Source: Lachnospiraceae bacterium (GTDB lineage: Bacteria; Bacillota; Clostridia; Lachnospirales; Lachnospiraceae). From it: 64,000 nt of DNA. Numbering within the stretch: position 1 is the first letter of the stretch; each line of letters opens with the position of its first letter. This document shows positions 27,509 through 35,131 of the stretch, piece by piece. The position numbers were made by a program, and so were the translations under genes. The notes beneath the pieces are model-generated. The model had not been told where the DNA came from, made no database searches, and saw only the letters and a list, made by a program, of their open reading frames with translations. Where the stretch lies: NCBI GenBank assembly GCA_021202075.1, contig JAJQDT010000005.1, positions 1 to 64,000 on the forward strand, read 5' to 3'.

Positions 27509-28049
27509 TTAAGAAAACTTCTCCGTAAACTCTTCCCACGTTTCATCAAACCTTTCCCACTTACTTCGTGGATCGGGGTCATCCATTTTCCGTTTCACCA
27601 TTAAATCATCAAAATCTCCTATGCGCTTAGCAGGGACACCTGCATATACCCCCCCCCGCAGAAATCCGGCCGGTGACAAGACTCCCCGCACCGATGATAA
27701 CGTTATCTTCAATTTTTGTTCCCGGAAGGACTGTAGAACGGCTGCCAATAAAAACGTTATTGCCAATCTCAATTGCTCCAAGATTCAGCCTGTAATGACC
27801 TTCCGAATTTTCCATATGTTTAAACACATGATGCATTACATCGTGATTCACAAAAAGCACCTCTGAAGCTATCACAACATTGTCATGCAGTTTAATCAGC
27901 TTTGATTCCGGTGGTATATTCCTCGGCTGCCAGAAGCAGTTCTCTCCCATGGACGCGAAGATATTCTTCTTTTTCATGTATTCAGCTCTTTGGAATCCAT
28001 TCTTCATCAGCGATATTCGGATCATATTGAGCATACGTTGTACAGTCAT
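27509..28049 (-). pseudogene. hexapeptide-repeat acetyltransferase, frameshifted at a poly-G tract (phase OFF)
   Basis: Two frames form one left-handed beta-helix acetyltransferase. 27627-28049 carries LFVNHDVMHHVFKH and NNVFIGSRSTVLPGTKIEDN, then loses frame at the 9-G run after GRISAG. 27509-27781 holds the end, GVYAGVPAKRIGDFDDLM. A run of 8 (or 5 or 11) G would read SAGGVYAGVPAKRIG, the canonical family ending. When ON it should O- or N-acetylate a sugar. It follows the aminotransferase gene, so an amino sugar is a plausible substrate. Confidence 0.9.
27649..27657. repeat. 9-bp homopolymer (C9; G9 on coding strand)
   Basis: Nine C on the plus strand, coding context TTCTGC-G9-TATATGC. At 9 the acetyltransferase is out of frame by one base; 8 would restore it. 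Confidence 0.9.
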
Positions 28050-28111
28050 GCTGCCGTCCCTTCCTGTTACCTCTTATGTGCCTTCCAGCTTAATTCAGCT
28101 CTGGGCACAAT

Positions 28112-29323
28112 TCACAGATGCTCTTTCAAAACCTCTGTATACTGCTCAATCACATACTCCACTTCCTCATCGGTCAGCTTCGTATGCAGCGGCAGTGTAA
28201 CCTCATTCTCAAACCACCCATATGTATTCGGATAGTCCTTAATGTCAAACCCAAGCTCCTTATATGCTGTGTGCATCGGCAATGGTTTATAATGGACGTT
28301 GCATGCAACTCCGCGCTCTGCCATTTTTACTATTACATCATTACGCTGCTCTGTACTTATCCCCGGCACGTTCGTAATGTAAAGATGGCCGGAACCTGTA
28401 TACTCATCCGTATAATGGTTCAGCACTTTCACACCCAGCGGCCTGAAAGCGGCGTCATACCTACCGATGATTTCTTTCCTTCTCTCCAGTATGCCTTCAT
28501 ATCTCTCAAACTGAGCCAATCCCATTGCGGCAGCCACATCGGTCATGTTGCACTTATACCAAGTGCCGATAATGTCATATTCCCATGCACCAAGCTGCGT
28601 CTTTGCCAAAGCGTCTTTTGACTGACCATGGAGAGACAGGAGCATTGCCTTGTGGTAAATCTCCTCATCATCAATGCCATCGATATGCTTCCACGTGAAA
28701 GCTCCGCCCTCTGCCGTCGTAAAATTTTTGACCGCGTGAAATGAAAAATTTGAGAAATCAGCGATACTTCCGACCATTCTCCCGTGCCACTGTGCGCCAA
28801 ACGCATGGGCTGCATCTGACATAACAATCACACGGCCGATAGCTTCCTGAATGGAGTTAGCCGGATGAAAGAGGGATTTCTTCCTATTTATAATGTCAAA
28901 AATCCTGTCATAATCACAGGGGATACCGCCAAGGTCTACCGGAATGACAACTTTTGTTTTCTCCGTGATGGCAGCCTCAAGAGCATCGTAATCCATCTCC
29001 AGACTGTCCTTCTGGACATCCACCAGAACGAGTCTTGCTCCCACATGGCAAACGACAGACGCAGAAGCTGTGTATGTATAAGCTGGAACGATTACCTCGT
29101 CTCCATCACCAATGCCAAGAATGCGGAGGACCGTCTCCGCACAGGCTGTATTGGAATTCAAACACACTGCCTTCGGCACACCAATCCACTCGGCAATTTT
29201 CTTCTCTAAGTTCTTAGTCCTTGGACCGGTCGTAATCCAGCCAGAGCGAAGTGCATTTGTTACCTCAGCGATTTCTGCTTCCGTAATATCTGGTGGTGAA
29301 AACGTTATGTTCATTTTTCCCAT
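28112..29323 (-). CDS. DegT/DnrJ/EryC1/StrS aminotransferase
   Basis: A 403-residue PLP-dependent sugar aminotransferase. The internal aldimine lysine is Lys199 in SFHAVKNFTTAEGG. VMSDAAHAFGA holds the aspartate that contacts the cofactor, and WITTGPRTKNLEK is the family start. It transfers an amino group to a 4-keto (or 3-keto) nucleotide sugar. The CapD-type dehydratase at 35-37 kb could make a 4-keto substrate; rfbB product is an alternative. First biosynthetic gene after the KOW protein. Confidence 0.93.
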   Translation of the reverse strand: MGKMNITFSPPDITEAEIAEVTNALRSGWITTGPRTKNLEKKIAEWIGVPKAVCLNSNTACAETVLRILGIGDGDEVIVPAYTYTASASVVCHVGARLVLVDVQKDSLEMDYDALEAAITEKTKVVIPVDLGGIPCDYDRIFDIINRKKSLFHPANSIQEAIGRVIVMSDAAHAFGAQWHGRMVGSIADFSNFSFHAVKNFTTAEGGAFTWKHIDGIDDEEIYHKAMLLSLHGQSKDALAKTQLGAWEYDIIGTWYKCNMTDVAAAMGLAQFERYEGILERRKEIIGRYDAAFRPLGVKVLNHYTDEYTGSGHLYITNVPGISTEQRNDVIVKMAERGVACNVHYKPLPMHTAYKELGFDIKDYPNTYGWFENEVTLPLHTKLTDEEVEYVIEQYTEVLKEHL

Positions 29324-29364
29324 TGTTTCAACTCCTTCTTGTACCTCGAAATATTTGAATTGTT

Positions 29365-30012
29365 TTAATAGCTTTCAGGCTCATCCTGCTCCAGACATCC
29401 ATCCTCTGTCATCCACTCCCAGATGATTTTTCTTTTTTCCGGGTGGGCGTCCAGATATTTTTTCATCTTCTCTCCGCACGGATGTTCTTTGCACTGTTCG
29501 TCTCCGTACAGAAACCAGTTGATGCCAATGTCAAATTCTTTCTCCAGATCGGCCAGGAAATATTCACTGATTTCCATTTCTCCATCCAGAAATTTGCTCA
29601 CATCATATGAATGAAACAACTGTCTGTCACGACAGTATTCCCAGAATTCATATCCTCTGCTGGTGACAGTCTGATAAATTCGATCTGCCTGGATCTTGCG
29701 TTCTTTTACGAGTTTCTGATGCTCTTTCCGCCTTCTTGCTTCCTCTTCATCCACGATCTCGGGCATCAGCCTGCCATCCTCGTCTATCAGGAGGCGTCGC
29801 TGAACGGTGATGGTTCCCTGAAGGGCGCCCTGTGAGACTTCAATCTGTATACCTCTGGGAACGGCTCCTGTCACAGTGCCACTGTAGCCTTTAAATTTCC
29901 CGCGGATGACTTTGACCGTCTCTCCCAGCGCAGGCCGCTGTTCCGGCGGCAGCGTTCGCCAGGTGACTTTTTGTTTGTTCTTTTCTCTGCTTTCACGATT
30001 GCCATTCGTCAT
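29365..30012 (-). CDS. KOW-domain protein with HTH-regulator-like C-terminus, operon head
   Basis: A 215-residue protein. Residues about 28-56 (LGETVKVIRGKFKGYSGTVTGAV, key residues G-x4-G-x2-G) form a KOW motif as in NusG and its paralogue LoaP. No NGN domain precedes it. The C-terminal ~100 residues include INWFLYGDEQCKEHP and closely resemble the end of the neighbouring double-HTH regulator (ADWLMYGDEKAKEYP), suggesting a fusion. Position at the head of a long operon suggests control of transcript elongation, by analogy with LoaP. This is inference. Confidence 0.7.
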   Translation of the reverse strand: MTNGNRESREKNKQKVTWRTLPPEQRPALGETVKVIRGKFKGYSGTVTGAVPRGIQIEVSQGALQGTITVQRRLLIDEDGRLMPEIVDEEEARRRKEHQKLVKERKIQADRIYQTVTSRGYEFWEYCRDRQLFHSYDVSKFLDGEMEISEYFLADLEKEFDIGINWFLYGDEQCKEHPCGEKMKKYLDAHPEKRKIIWEWMTEDGCLEQDEPESY

Positions 30013-30078
30013 CGTTTTATTCGCACCCTTCTGTTTTCGGCTCTTCAGACCTGAACCTGTTCCTGTAATTCAGCGCAC

Positions 30079-30110
30079 AAAAATAAGAGCCAGTCGTGGC
30101 TCTTATTTTT
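30079..30110. terminator. factor-independent terminator, symmetrical
   Basis: AAAAATAAGAGCC, loop, GGCTCTTATTTTT: a stem with A-run and T-run on both sides, able to act in both directions. It stands between the HicB-like gene and the KOW gene, so any read-through from the regulators into the polysaccharide operon would have to pass it. Confidence 0.8.
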
Positions 30111-30274
30111 CTAAGCTTAATTCTTTTATCGCATATGATTCTTTCTGTCACACTACTTTTTCAAGGCCTTGCACGTTTTCCCACAAGTACCATCTTTGTA
30201 CCTGCTCCCGGAATACGCGTCGGATTTCGCGATTGGGAATGGCCATGAGGTTCACCTCTGCTTTCCTGTCGTTT

Positions 30275-30619
30275 CTATCCCTTCTGCAAAGCCAGCTCAT
30301 GGCTTACCGCCTTTTCGACAAAGCTATTTAAGCTTATTTCATGTGCGGCGGCGAAAATAGCTGCATTCCTGTGCAATTCCGGCGAAATCCGAACATTAAA
30401 GCTTCCTTTGTAAGCTTTCTCAGGTGTCAGCCCTTCTTCTTTGCACAATTCCAAATAATCATCTACTGCAAAGTGAAAATCATCTATCAGGTCTTTTGCC
30501 GTCTGTCCCTCATAAGAAATCAGCGCACGAATACCCATAACCTTTCCATAGAAGACGCCATCCTCCTCAGAGAACTCTACGCTTCCTACATAACCTCTAT
30601 AGCATATTGTATTGTTCAC
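30275..30619 (-). CDS. HicB-like antitoxin without recognisable HicA partner
   Basis: 114 residues starting at GTG (30619). The N-terminal HicB fold has YVGSVEFSEEDGVFYGKVMG and LISYEGQTAKDLIDDFH. The C-terminal ribbon-helix-helix DNA-binding segment has FNVRISPELHRNAAIFA. A short open frame upstream (ELLEYQVKQLTEKLEEEG) ends overlapping the GTG, so translation may be coupled. No HicA-like toxin is seen on either side. It may be orphaned or act as a regulator. Confidence 0.85.
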   Translation of the reverse strand: MNNTICYRGYVGSVEFSEEDGVFYGKVMGIRALISYEGQTAKDLIDDFHFAVDDYLELCKEEGLTPEKAYKGSFNVRISPELHRNAAIFAAAHEISLNSFVEKAVSHELALQKG

Positions 30620-30849
30620 AGAAGTCCCTCCTCTTCTAATTTTTCAGTTAATTGTTTTACCTGATATTCCAGTAATTCTGGCGCTCGGTGAAATGGCGGT
30701 GATCCTCCGTGATTTCGCGGTATTCAGGTACCCGATTTCCACCGCCTTTTCACGGAGCGGTTCCAGCCTTCACAAATATCTCATATCATCTATATACTAC
30801 AGTTTCCCTGACAGACATTCATTCATTAGTCGGAGGGACACCCCATCCC

Positions 30850-31431
30850 CTAAGTTTCTTCAGCATCTTTGCTCATTAGTGCCGCATCTGTTTCCATTCT
30901 CTCAAAAATCTCTTTTCTGATCTCCGGATGTTCTTTCATATACCTTATCATCGCATCACTTAGCGGATACTCCTTTGCTTTCTCATCGCCATACATAAGC
31001 CAGTCAGCTCCTATGCCAAGGCTCTCCTCTATTTTTTTCGCATAAAAGATGGTCAGCTTTTTTCTTCCGGCTATCACATCTCCCAGCATGGAGGCTGACG
31101 TGTGAGTCTGGCGGGCGAATTCCCTCTGCGATAACCCGCTTTCCTCATATGCCTGCCGCATCCTCTTCCTTCTCCGCTCTTCGCTTTCCTCCAGTACCAG
31201 TTCCCCGGCTCCCTCATCCCCGGTCAGCCATTCCATACTGACTCCGTATTCCTTACTTATCTTCCTGCACAGATCATCGCTAACTGCGTTTATGCCGTCC
31301 TCAACACGTTCAATCTGCTGGTACGAATATCCTATTTTGGCTCCAAATACCGTCCTTCCTAACCCGAGTTCTTCCCGCAGATACCTGATTTTACTCCCTT
31401 TTGAAATAGATTTTACTTCGATTTCACCCAT
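30850..31431 (-). CDS. XRE-type regulator with two helix-turn-helix domains
   Basis: 193 residues with two Cro/CI-like HTH units: about 8-65 (KIRYLREELGLGRTVFGAKI, YSYQQIERVEDG) and about 85-140 (LSQREFARQTHTSASMLGDVI). The tail ADWLMYGDEKAKEYP is shared with the KOW protein. It lies at the upstream edge of the polysaccharide operon and close to the ISL3 transposon, and probably regulates one of them. Confidence 0.88.
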   Translation of the reverse strand: MGEIEVKSISKGSKIRYLREELGLGRTVFGAKIGYSYQQIERVEDGINAVSDDLCRKISKEYGVSMEWLTGDEGAGELVLEESEERRRKRMRQAYEESGLSQREFARQTHTSASMLGDVIAGRKKLTIFYAKKIEESLGIGADWLMYGDEKAKEYPLSDAMIRYMKEHPEIRKEIFERMETDAALMSKDAEET

Positions 31432-31582
31432 GCTGCTTCCTCCTGCTTTATAATTCCATCATGCACCGCTTAATAGCGATTCCGCGGCGCATCTGCTGGC
31501 TCTTTGTTGATTCTACCCACTTTGGAATCATCAAAAGTCTGTCACCACCATTTATCCAAACAAGAACAGGAGGTAATCCATT

Positions 31583-32914
31583 ATGACCAGTAAACCCGAT
31601 CCCATCTCTCTGCTGGGGCTTTCACCTGAAGTAAAAATCCTCTCGGTGGAAGACTGCCCATCTCAAAACCGGATCACCCTGGATGTTGAGTTCGAACCGG
31701 AAGAACAGGTCTGCCCCAGATGCGGCTCACACCACTGCGTCCTCAAAGATACCGGGCAAACACGGGCCATCCGCCATCTTCCCTCTGCCGGCCGGTCTGT
31801 GTTCATCCGCTTCACGCCGCGGCGTTTCGCGTGTGAAGACTGCCGTGCCGTTTTTAAAGAGTCTGTCAGCTGGATCCATAAACGCCTGCAGATGACGGAT
31901 GCCCTTTTCGCGGAGATCTCCCTCCGCCTGACGGAGAATGTCTCCATACGGAGCATCGCAAACCGGGAGTATGTGACCCCCTGCGTCGTGAAGGACGTCC
32001 TCGACCTGGCAGCCGCCGGAAAACCGGCGGAGCTTCCCGTTGCCCTTTGTATGTTCGATTTCCGGGCAAAAGTCGGTACCTGGGATTCCGATATCCACCA
32101 CTGGGATTCATACGCATATCTCTGCGGGATCGCTGACGGCACCACCGGGGTATTGCTCGACATCCTGCCCGGGGCGGATATTGCCTGCCTTTCCGACTAT
32201 TTTGGCAGCTATACCATCAGTCAGCTCAGCCGGGTCCGGCTTGTTATCTGCGGTATGAACGGCATCTTTATTTCTGTAGCCAGGAAGTTTTTCCCATCCG
32301 CTGTCACCGGCATTGAACCCTGCTGTATGTCCGGCTGCCTTAATGCTGCCATGGACCGGATCCGAATGCGTGCCTTAAGTAACCCGGCCGGGCAGGAACC
32401 CGGGCAGTCCGCGGAAAACCAGCTGTCCCTTAGGGAAACCGCCCGCTTTCTCAGAATCAGGCCATCCTCCGGGGAAATCCCGGTGCCGCACAATGCCAAC
32501 GCCCAGGAACGTCTTTCCCGTGTGCTGGAGGTTTTTCCAGACATCAGCGAAATGTACACCCTTTTGACGGAATTCGGTGCCATCATAACCAGTGACTGGC
32601 CAGGCACCGTCCGCCAGGATCTTAATAAATGGCTGGAACACGCCTCCTCTTCCTCCGTCCCGGAGATCCGGGATGCAGCTTCCACAGTCCGGCACTGGCG
32701 CGGGTATCTCCTGGACGGGCTGGAATTCAGGGACCACTGTATCTGCTGCATGGAGCTCATGGGGACTATCCGGGCTTTCATGCGGGTCTCCGGCTGCTCA
32801 CACAGCTTTGAGGCCATGCGGAACCGTCTGCTCCTTATCTGCGGCACGGTCCATCCTGCCAGCCCTGCCGGAGGCGGAAGAGGCTTCCACCCTTCTTGTG
32901 GAGGCGAGTCCTGA
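31583..32914 (+). CDS. catalytically degenerate ISL3 transposase paralogue
   Basis: 443 residues aligned in outline to the following transposase: zinc-finger pair CPRCGSHHC near residue 44 and CEDC near 84, then TDALFAEISLRLTENVSI. The catalytic positions differ. VDDFH becomes FDFRA, CDMSG becomes CGMNG, IDKFHVVQ becomes IEPCCMSG, and the C-terminal GPVEALNN glutamate region is not recognisable. The frame is fully open and ends 1 bp before the next start, so it looks maintained rather than decayed. A DNA-binding accessory or regulator role is possible. Confidence 0.8.
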   Translation: MTSKPDPISLLGLSPEVKILSVEDCPSQNRITLDVEFEPEEQVCPRCGSHHCVLKDTGQTRAIRHLPSAGRSVFIRFTPRRFACEDCRAVFKESVSWIHKRLQMTDALFAEISLRLTENVSIRSIANREYVTPCVVKDVLDLAAAGKPAELPVALCMFDFRAKVGTWDSDIHHWDSYAYLCGIADGTTGVLLDILPGADIACLSDYFGSYTISQLSRVRLVICGMNGIFISVARKFFPSAVTGIEPCCMSGCLNAAMDRIRMRALSNPAGQEPGQSAENQLSLRETARFLRIRPSSGEIPVPHNANAQERLSRVLEVFPDISEMYTLLTEFGAIITSDWPGTVRQDLNKWLEHASSSSVPEIRDAASTVRHWRGYLLDGLEFRDHCICCMELMGTIRAFMRVSGCSHSFEAMRNRLLLICGTVHPASPAGGGRGFHPSCGGES

Positions 32915-32915
32915 A

Positions 32916-34262
32916 ATGCCTGCCAAAACCGTCAACCTGCTTGTAAGCCTCCCGCAGGAGCTCGACATTGGAAAACCAATAAAGCATGAACACAGCCTCG
33001 AACTGCCGGTGACGCCGCCAAAGGTTGTCCCCGTCTGCCCGCACTGCCATTCTGCCGGCTGCGTTTCCAAGGGGAGCGACGGGTTCCAGTCCATCCGGCA
33101 TGTCCCCTCCGGGAACGTCGGCGTGTTCCTGACCTTCAAAAAGCAGCGCTTTTACTGCCCGGAATGCCGGGTGTCCTTTACTCACCACTACTCCTGGCAG
33201 CACCACCCACTGCCCATCACGGACGCCCTGTACCTCTCCATACTCAGCGACCTCTCACGACCGGTACCCATCCCGGATATCGCCGCGAAAAACTGCGTCA
33301 CCGACAACATCGTCCGCGGAGTCCTGAAATCCATCGACATCCCCAGGTGCCCCGCCCTGCCGGAAATCGTCTGTGTCGACGACTTCCACGGCAACGCCGG
33401 CGTCTACAACCCCAAAAGGAAGAAGTGGGACGCCCCGGTGTTCCAGACCTGCGTCGTAGACGGGGCTTCGGGGAGGATCATCGACATCCTGCGCGATCGC
33501 AGCTCCGCAACTGTACAGGAATTCTTTCTGAGTTTCCCGGAAAGCCAGCGGAAGAATGTAAAATTCTACAGCTGCGATATGTCCGGCATCTACGCCGCTG
33601 CCGCCCGTAAGATCTTTCCAGACGCGGTCCTGTGCATCGATAAGTTCCATGTCGTCCAGTGGCTCAACCTGGCCGTCGACGCCGTCAGGCGCCGCCTCCA
33701 GAACGAGTTCCGGAACGACACAAAAAAATACCAGAAGCTGAAGGATTCCAGGCTCATGCTGCTTACAAAGGAGTGCAACCAGAGAGCCTACTGGGAGGCT
33801 TACGGTTACGAGGAAAAACTTGCGCGCCTTCAGACCCTGCTCGCCGAATTCCCGGACCTGTGCGAGGTATTTGACGCCCTGCACGAATACCATTTCTTCT
33901 GCAAGGCCGACACAGAACCCGTCCGCCGACTCAGGCTGACCGAATGGGTCAACAAGTATCTGTCATCAGATGTCGAGGAAGTCCGTAATGCCGCTAAAAC
34001 CGTGCAGAACTGGAAAGAAAATATTTTGAACAGTTTCACTCACGGTATTACGAACGGTCCGGTGGAAGCCTTAAATAATCAGATCAAACGGCTGAAGAAA
34101 ATCTCCTGCGGCGTCCATGACTTCGAAAGCTTCCGGAAGCGGATCCTTCTGTGCTTCGGAACCACCAGTTTTATCCGTAACCAGTACACCATCTTCGGCG
34201 AAAAACGCGCCAGTAAATCCAATAAGATATACATCAAAAAGGAGGAATTGAACCATGATTAA
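32916..34262 (+). CDS. tnpA: ISL3 family transposase
   Basis: 448 residues from ATG 32916, chosen because GGAGG lies about 10 bp upstream and the ISL3 zinc finger starts soon after; an open frame reaching 32592 is only overlap with the preceding gene. Zinc-binding CPHC (41-44) and CPEC (81-84) are present. The DDE candidates are the aspartates of VDDFH (155-156), Asp242 in CIDKFHVVQ and the glutamate of GPVEALNNQIKR near the end. It should catalyse transposition of the element. All key residues appear present. Confidence 0.92.
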   Translation: MPAKTVNLLVSLPQELDIGKPIKHEHSLELPVTPPKVVPVCPHCHSAGCVSKGSDGFQSIRHVPSGNVGVFLTFKKQRFYCPECRVSFTHHYSWQHHPLPITDALYLSILSDLSRPVPIPDIAAKNCVTDNIVRGVLKSIDIPRCPALPEIVCVDDFHGNAGVYNPKRKKWDAPVFQTCVVDGASGRIIDILRDRSSATVQEFFLSFPESQRKNVKFYSCDMSGIYAAAARKIFPDAVLCIDKFHVVQWLNLAVDAVRRRLQNEFRNDTKKYQKLKDSRLMLLTKECNQRAYWEAYGYEEKLARLQTLLAEFPDLCEVFDALHEYHFFCKADTEPVRRLRLTEWVNKYLSSDVEEVRNAAKTVQNWKENILNSFTHGITNGPVEALNNQIKRLKKISCGVHDFESFRKRILLCFGTTSFIRNQYTIFGEKRASKSNKIYIKKEELNHD

Positions 34263-34566
34263 CAATGTATCCCGTCACTTTGACCCCGATGATAATTTTT
34301 ACGCCCATATCCCCCATGTCAGATGCTTGCATGGGGAGTGTCCCTGCAGCCACTCCCGCCTCTGCGATATCTGGACGGAATTCCAGGTCAGCCAGATCTC
34401 CCTCGGGGAATGCAATGAACTCCTGCACGGCAACTTGCTGGAGATAACACGCCTCAGAAGCTACACAGACTACCTGCAGAAGCTCCTTAAAAGCAACGGT
34501 ATCGACCACGAGGATGAATTCCAGGCTTTAGATTCCAGGATGGATGAACCTGATCCAGAGGCATGA
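34255..34566 (+). CDS. small cysteine-rich protein of the ISL3 transposon
   Basis: 103 residues overlapping the transposase stop by 8 bp, with AAAAGGAGG just upstream. A Cys/His cluster near residues 24-37 (CLHGECPCSHSRLC) could bind a metal. The C-terminal half is helical and acidic. Not recognised as a known family. Tight coupling to tnpA suggests a transposition accessory factor. Confidence 0.7.
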   Translation: MINNVSRHFDPDDNFYAHIPHVRCLHGECPCSHSRLCDIWTEFQVSQISLGECNELLHGNLLEITRLRSYTDYLQKLLKSNGIDHEDEFQALDSRMDEPDPEA

Positions 34567-35083
34567 AGCAGAAGACAGCTTCCGGAACCCCCGGGCTTCT
34601 TCCCTCATAATATTCAGTTGTATTTTTAACTTCTCTTTGTCGGCCATCCTGCATCCGCAGGGTGGCTTCCTTCCCAGAAATGGCCAATAAAATAGAGCCA
34701 TCAAAGGCCCTATCCAAAACCATCCGGCAATAAGCTGTCCGGTTGTAAAACTGTGACCGCAAACATATAGCTTACCATCCTTTTAACTATAGATTTATGG
34801 CATGGCTGCCACCTACTTGCTGACTGAACTGAATGCCAGAACCACTCCTGTTTCTGAAAAATCACGGGACAGGGGTGGCCTTCTATACCCTTCTTTTCCC
34901 CAATTTCTTACCAAAAGCCCGGAAAGCCAGTATTTACGCGGCCTGAGGCCGCTTTCCTACCGCCATTTCACGGAGCGCCGTAATTCTTTCCGCGGATGTG
35001 GCTTGTGAAGCAAAATAGGCGTCCTGCCGTCACAATAGGATTGCAAAGCCTCCTTATGGGCAATATACAATATACCACATCCC
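34567..35083. other. intergenic stretch, decayed sequence
   Basis: No supported gene. It holds the tentative right end of the ISL3 transposon (near 34699), a GCGGCCTGAGGCCGC palindrome near 34940, and short strings (CCGCCATTTCACGGAGCG) that recur in altered form near 30680-30770. It looks like remnants of older insertions. Confidence 0.5.
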
Positions 35084-35121
35084 GAGGGAGATTGCAACTA
35101 TTTTTAGTTGCAATCTCCCTC
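35084..35121. terminator. perfect 17-bp inverted repeat after capD
   Basis: GAGGGAGATTGCAACTA, loop TTTT, then the exact complement. It lies 10 bp after the capD stop codon. On the minus strand no T-run follows, but on the plus strand TTTTT follows after six bases. A terminator is the simplest reading; the perfection of the stem is notable. Confidence 0.65.
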
Positions 35122-35131
35122 ATTCGAGTTT

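Larger units (their letters stand above)
31498..34699 (+). mobile_element. ISL3-family transposon with three ORFs
   Basis: Contains a degenerate transposase-like gene, an intact ISL3 transposase and a small cysteine-rich gene, closely packed and all on the plus strand. The left end is set at GGCTCTTTGTTGATTCTACCC. The right end is set tentatively at an AATAGAGCC that is a partial inverted match, so the right boundary is weak. No clear 8-bp target duplication was found. It separates the capD gene from the rest of the polysaccharide operon. Confidence 0.6.

Noticed and set aside
27509-29323. Complete bacillosamine (PglF-PglE-PglD) pathway
   Set aside because: Dehydratase and aminotransferase fit, but the acetyltransferase lacks the N-terminal sugar-binding half of PglD and looks like a general O-acetyltransferase, so the product sugar is left open.
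34487-34762. 91-codon minus-strand frame after the ISL3 transposon
   Set aside because: Overlaps the small Cys-rich gene and a stretch that looks decayed; no ribosome site or family match strong enough to call.
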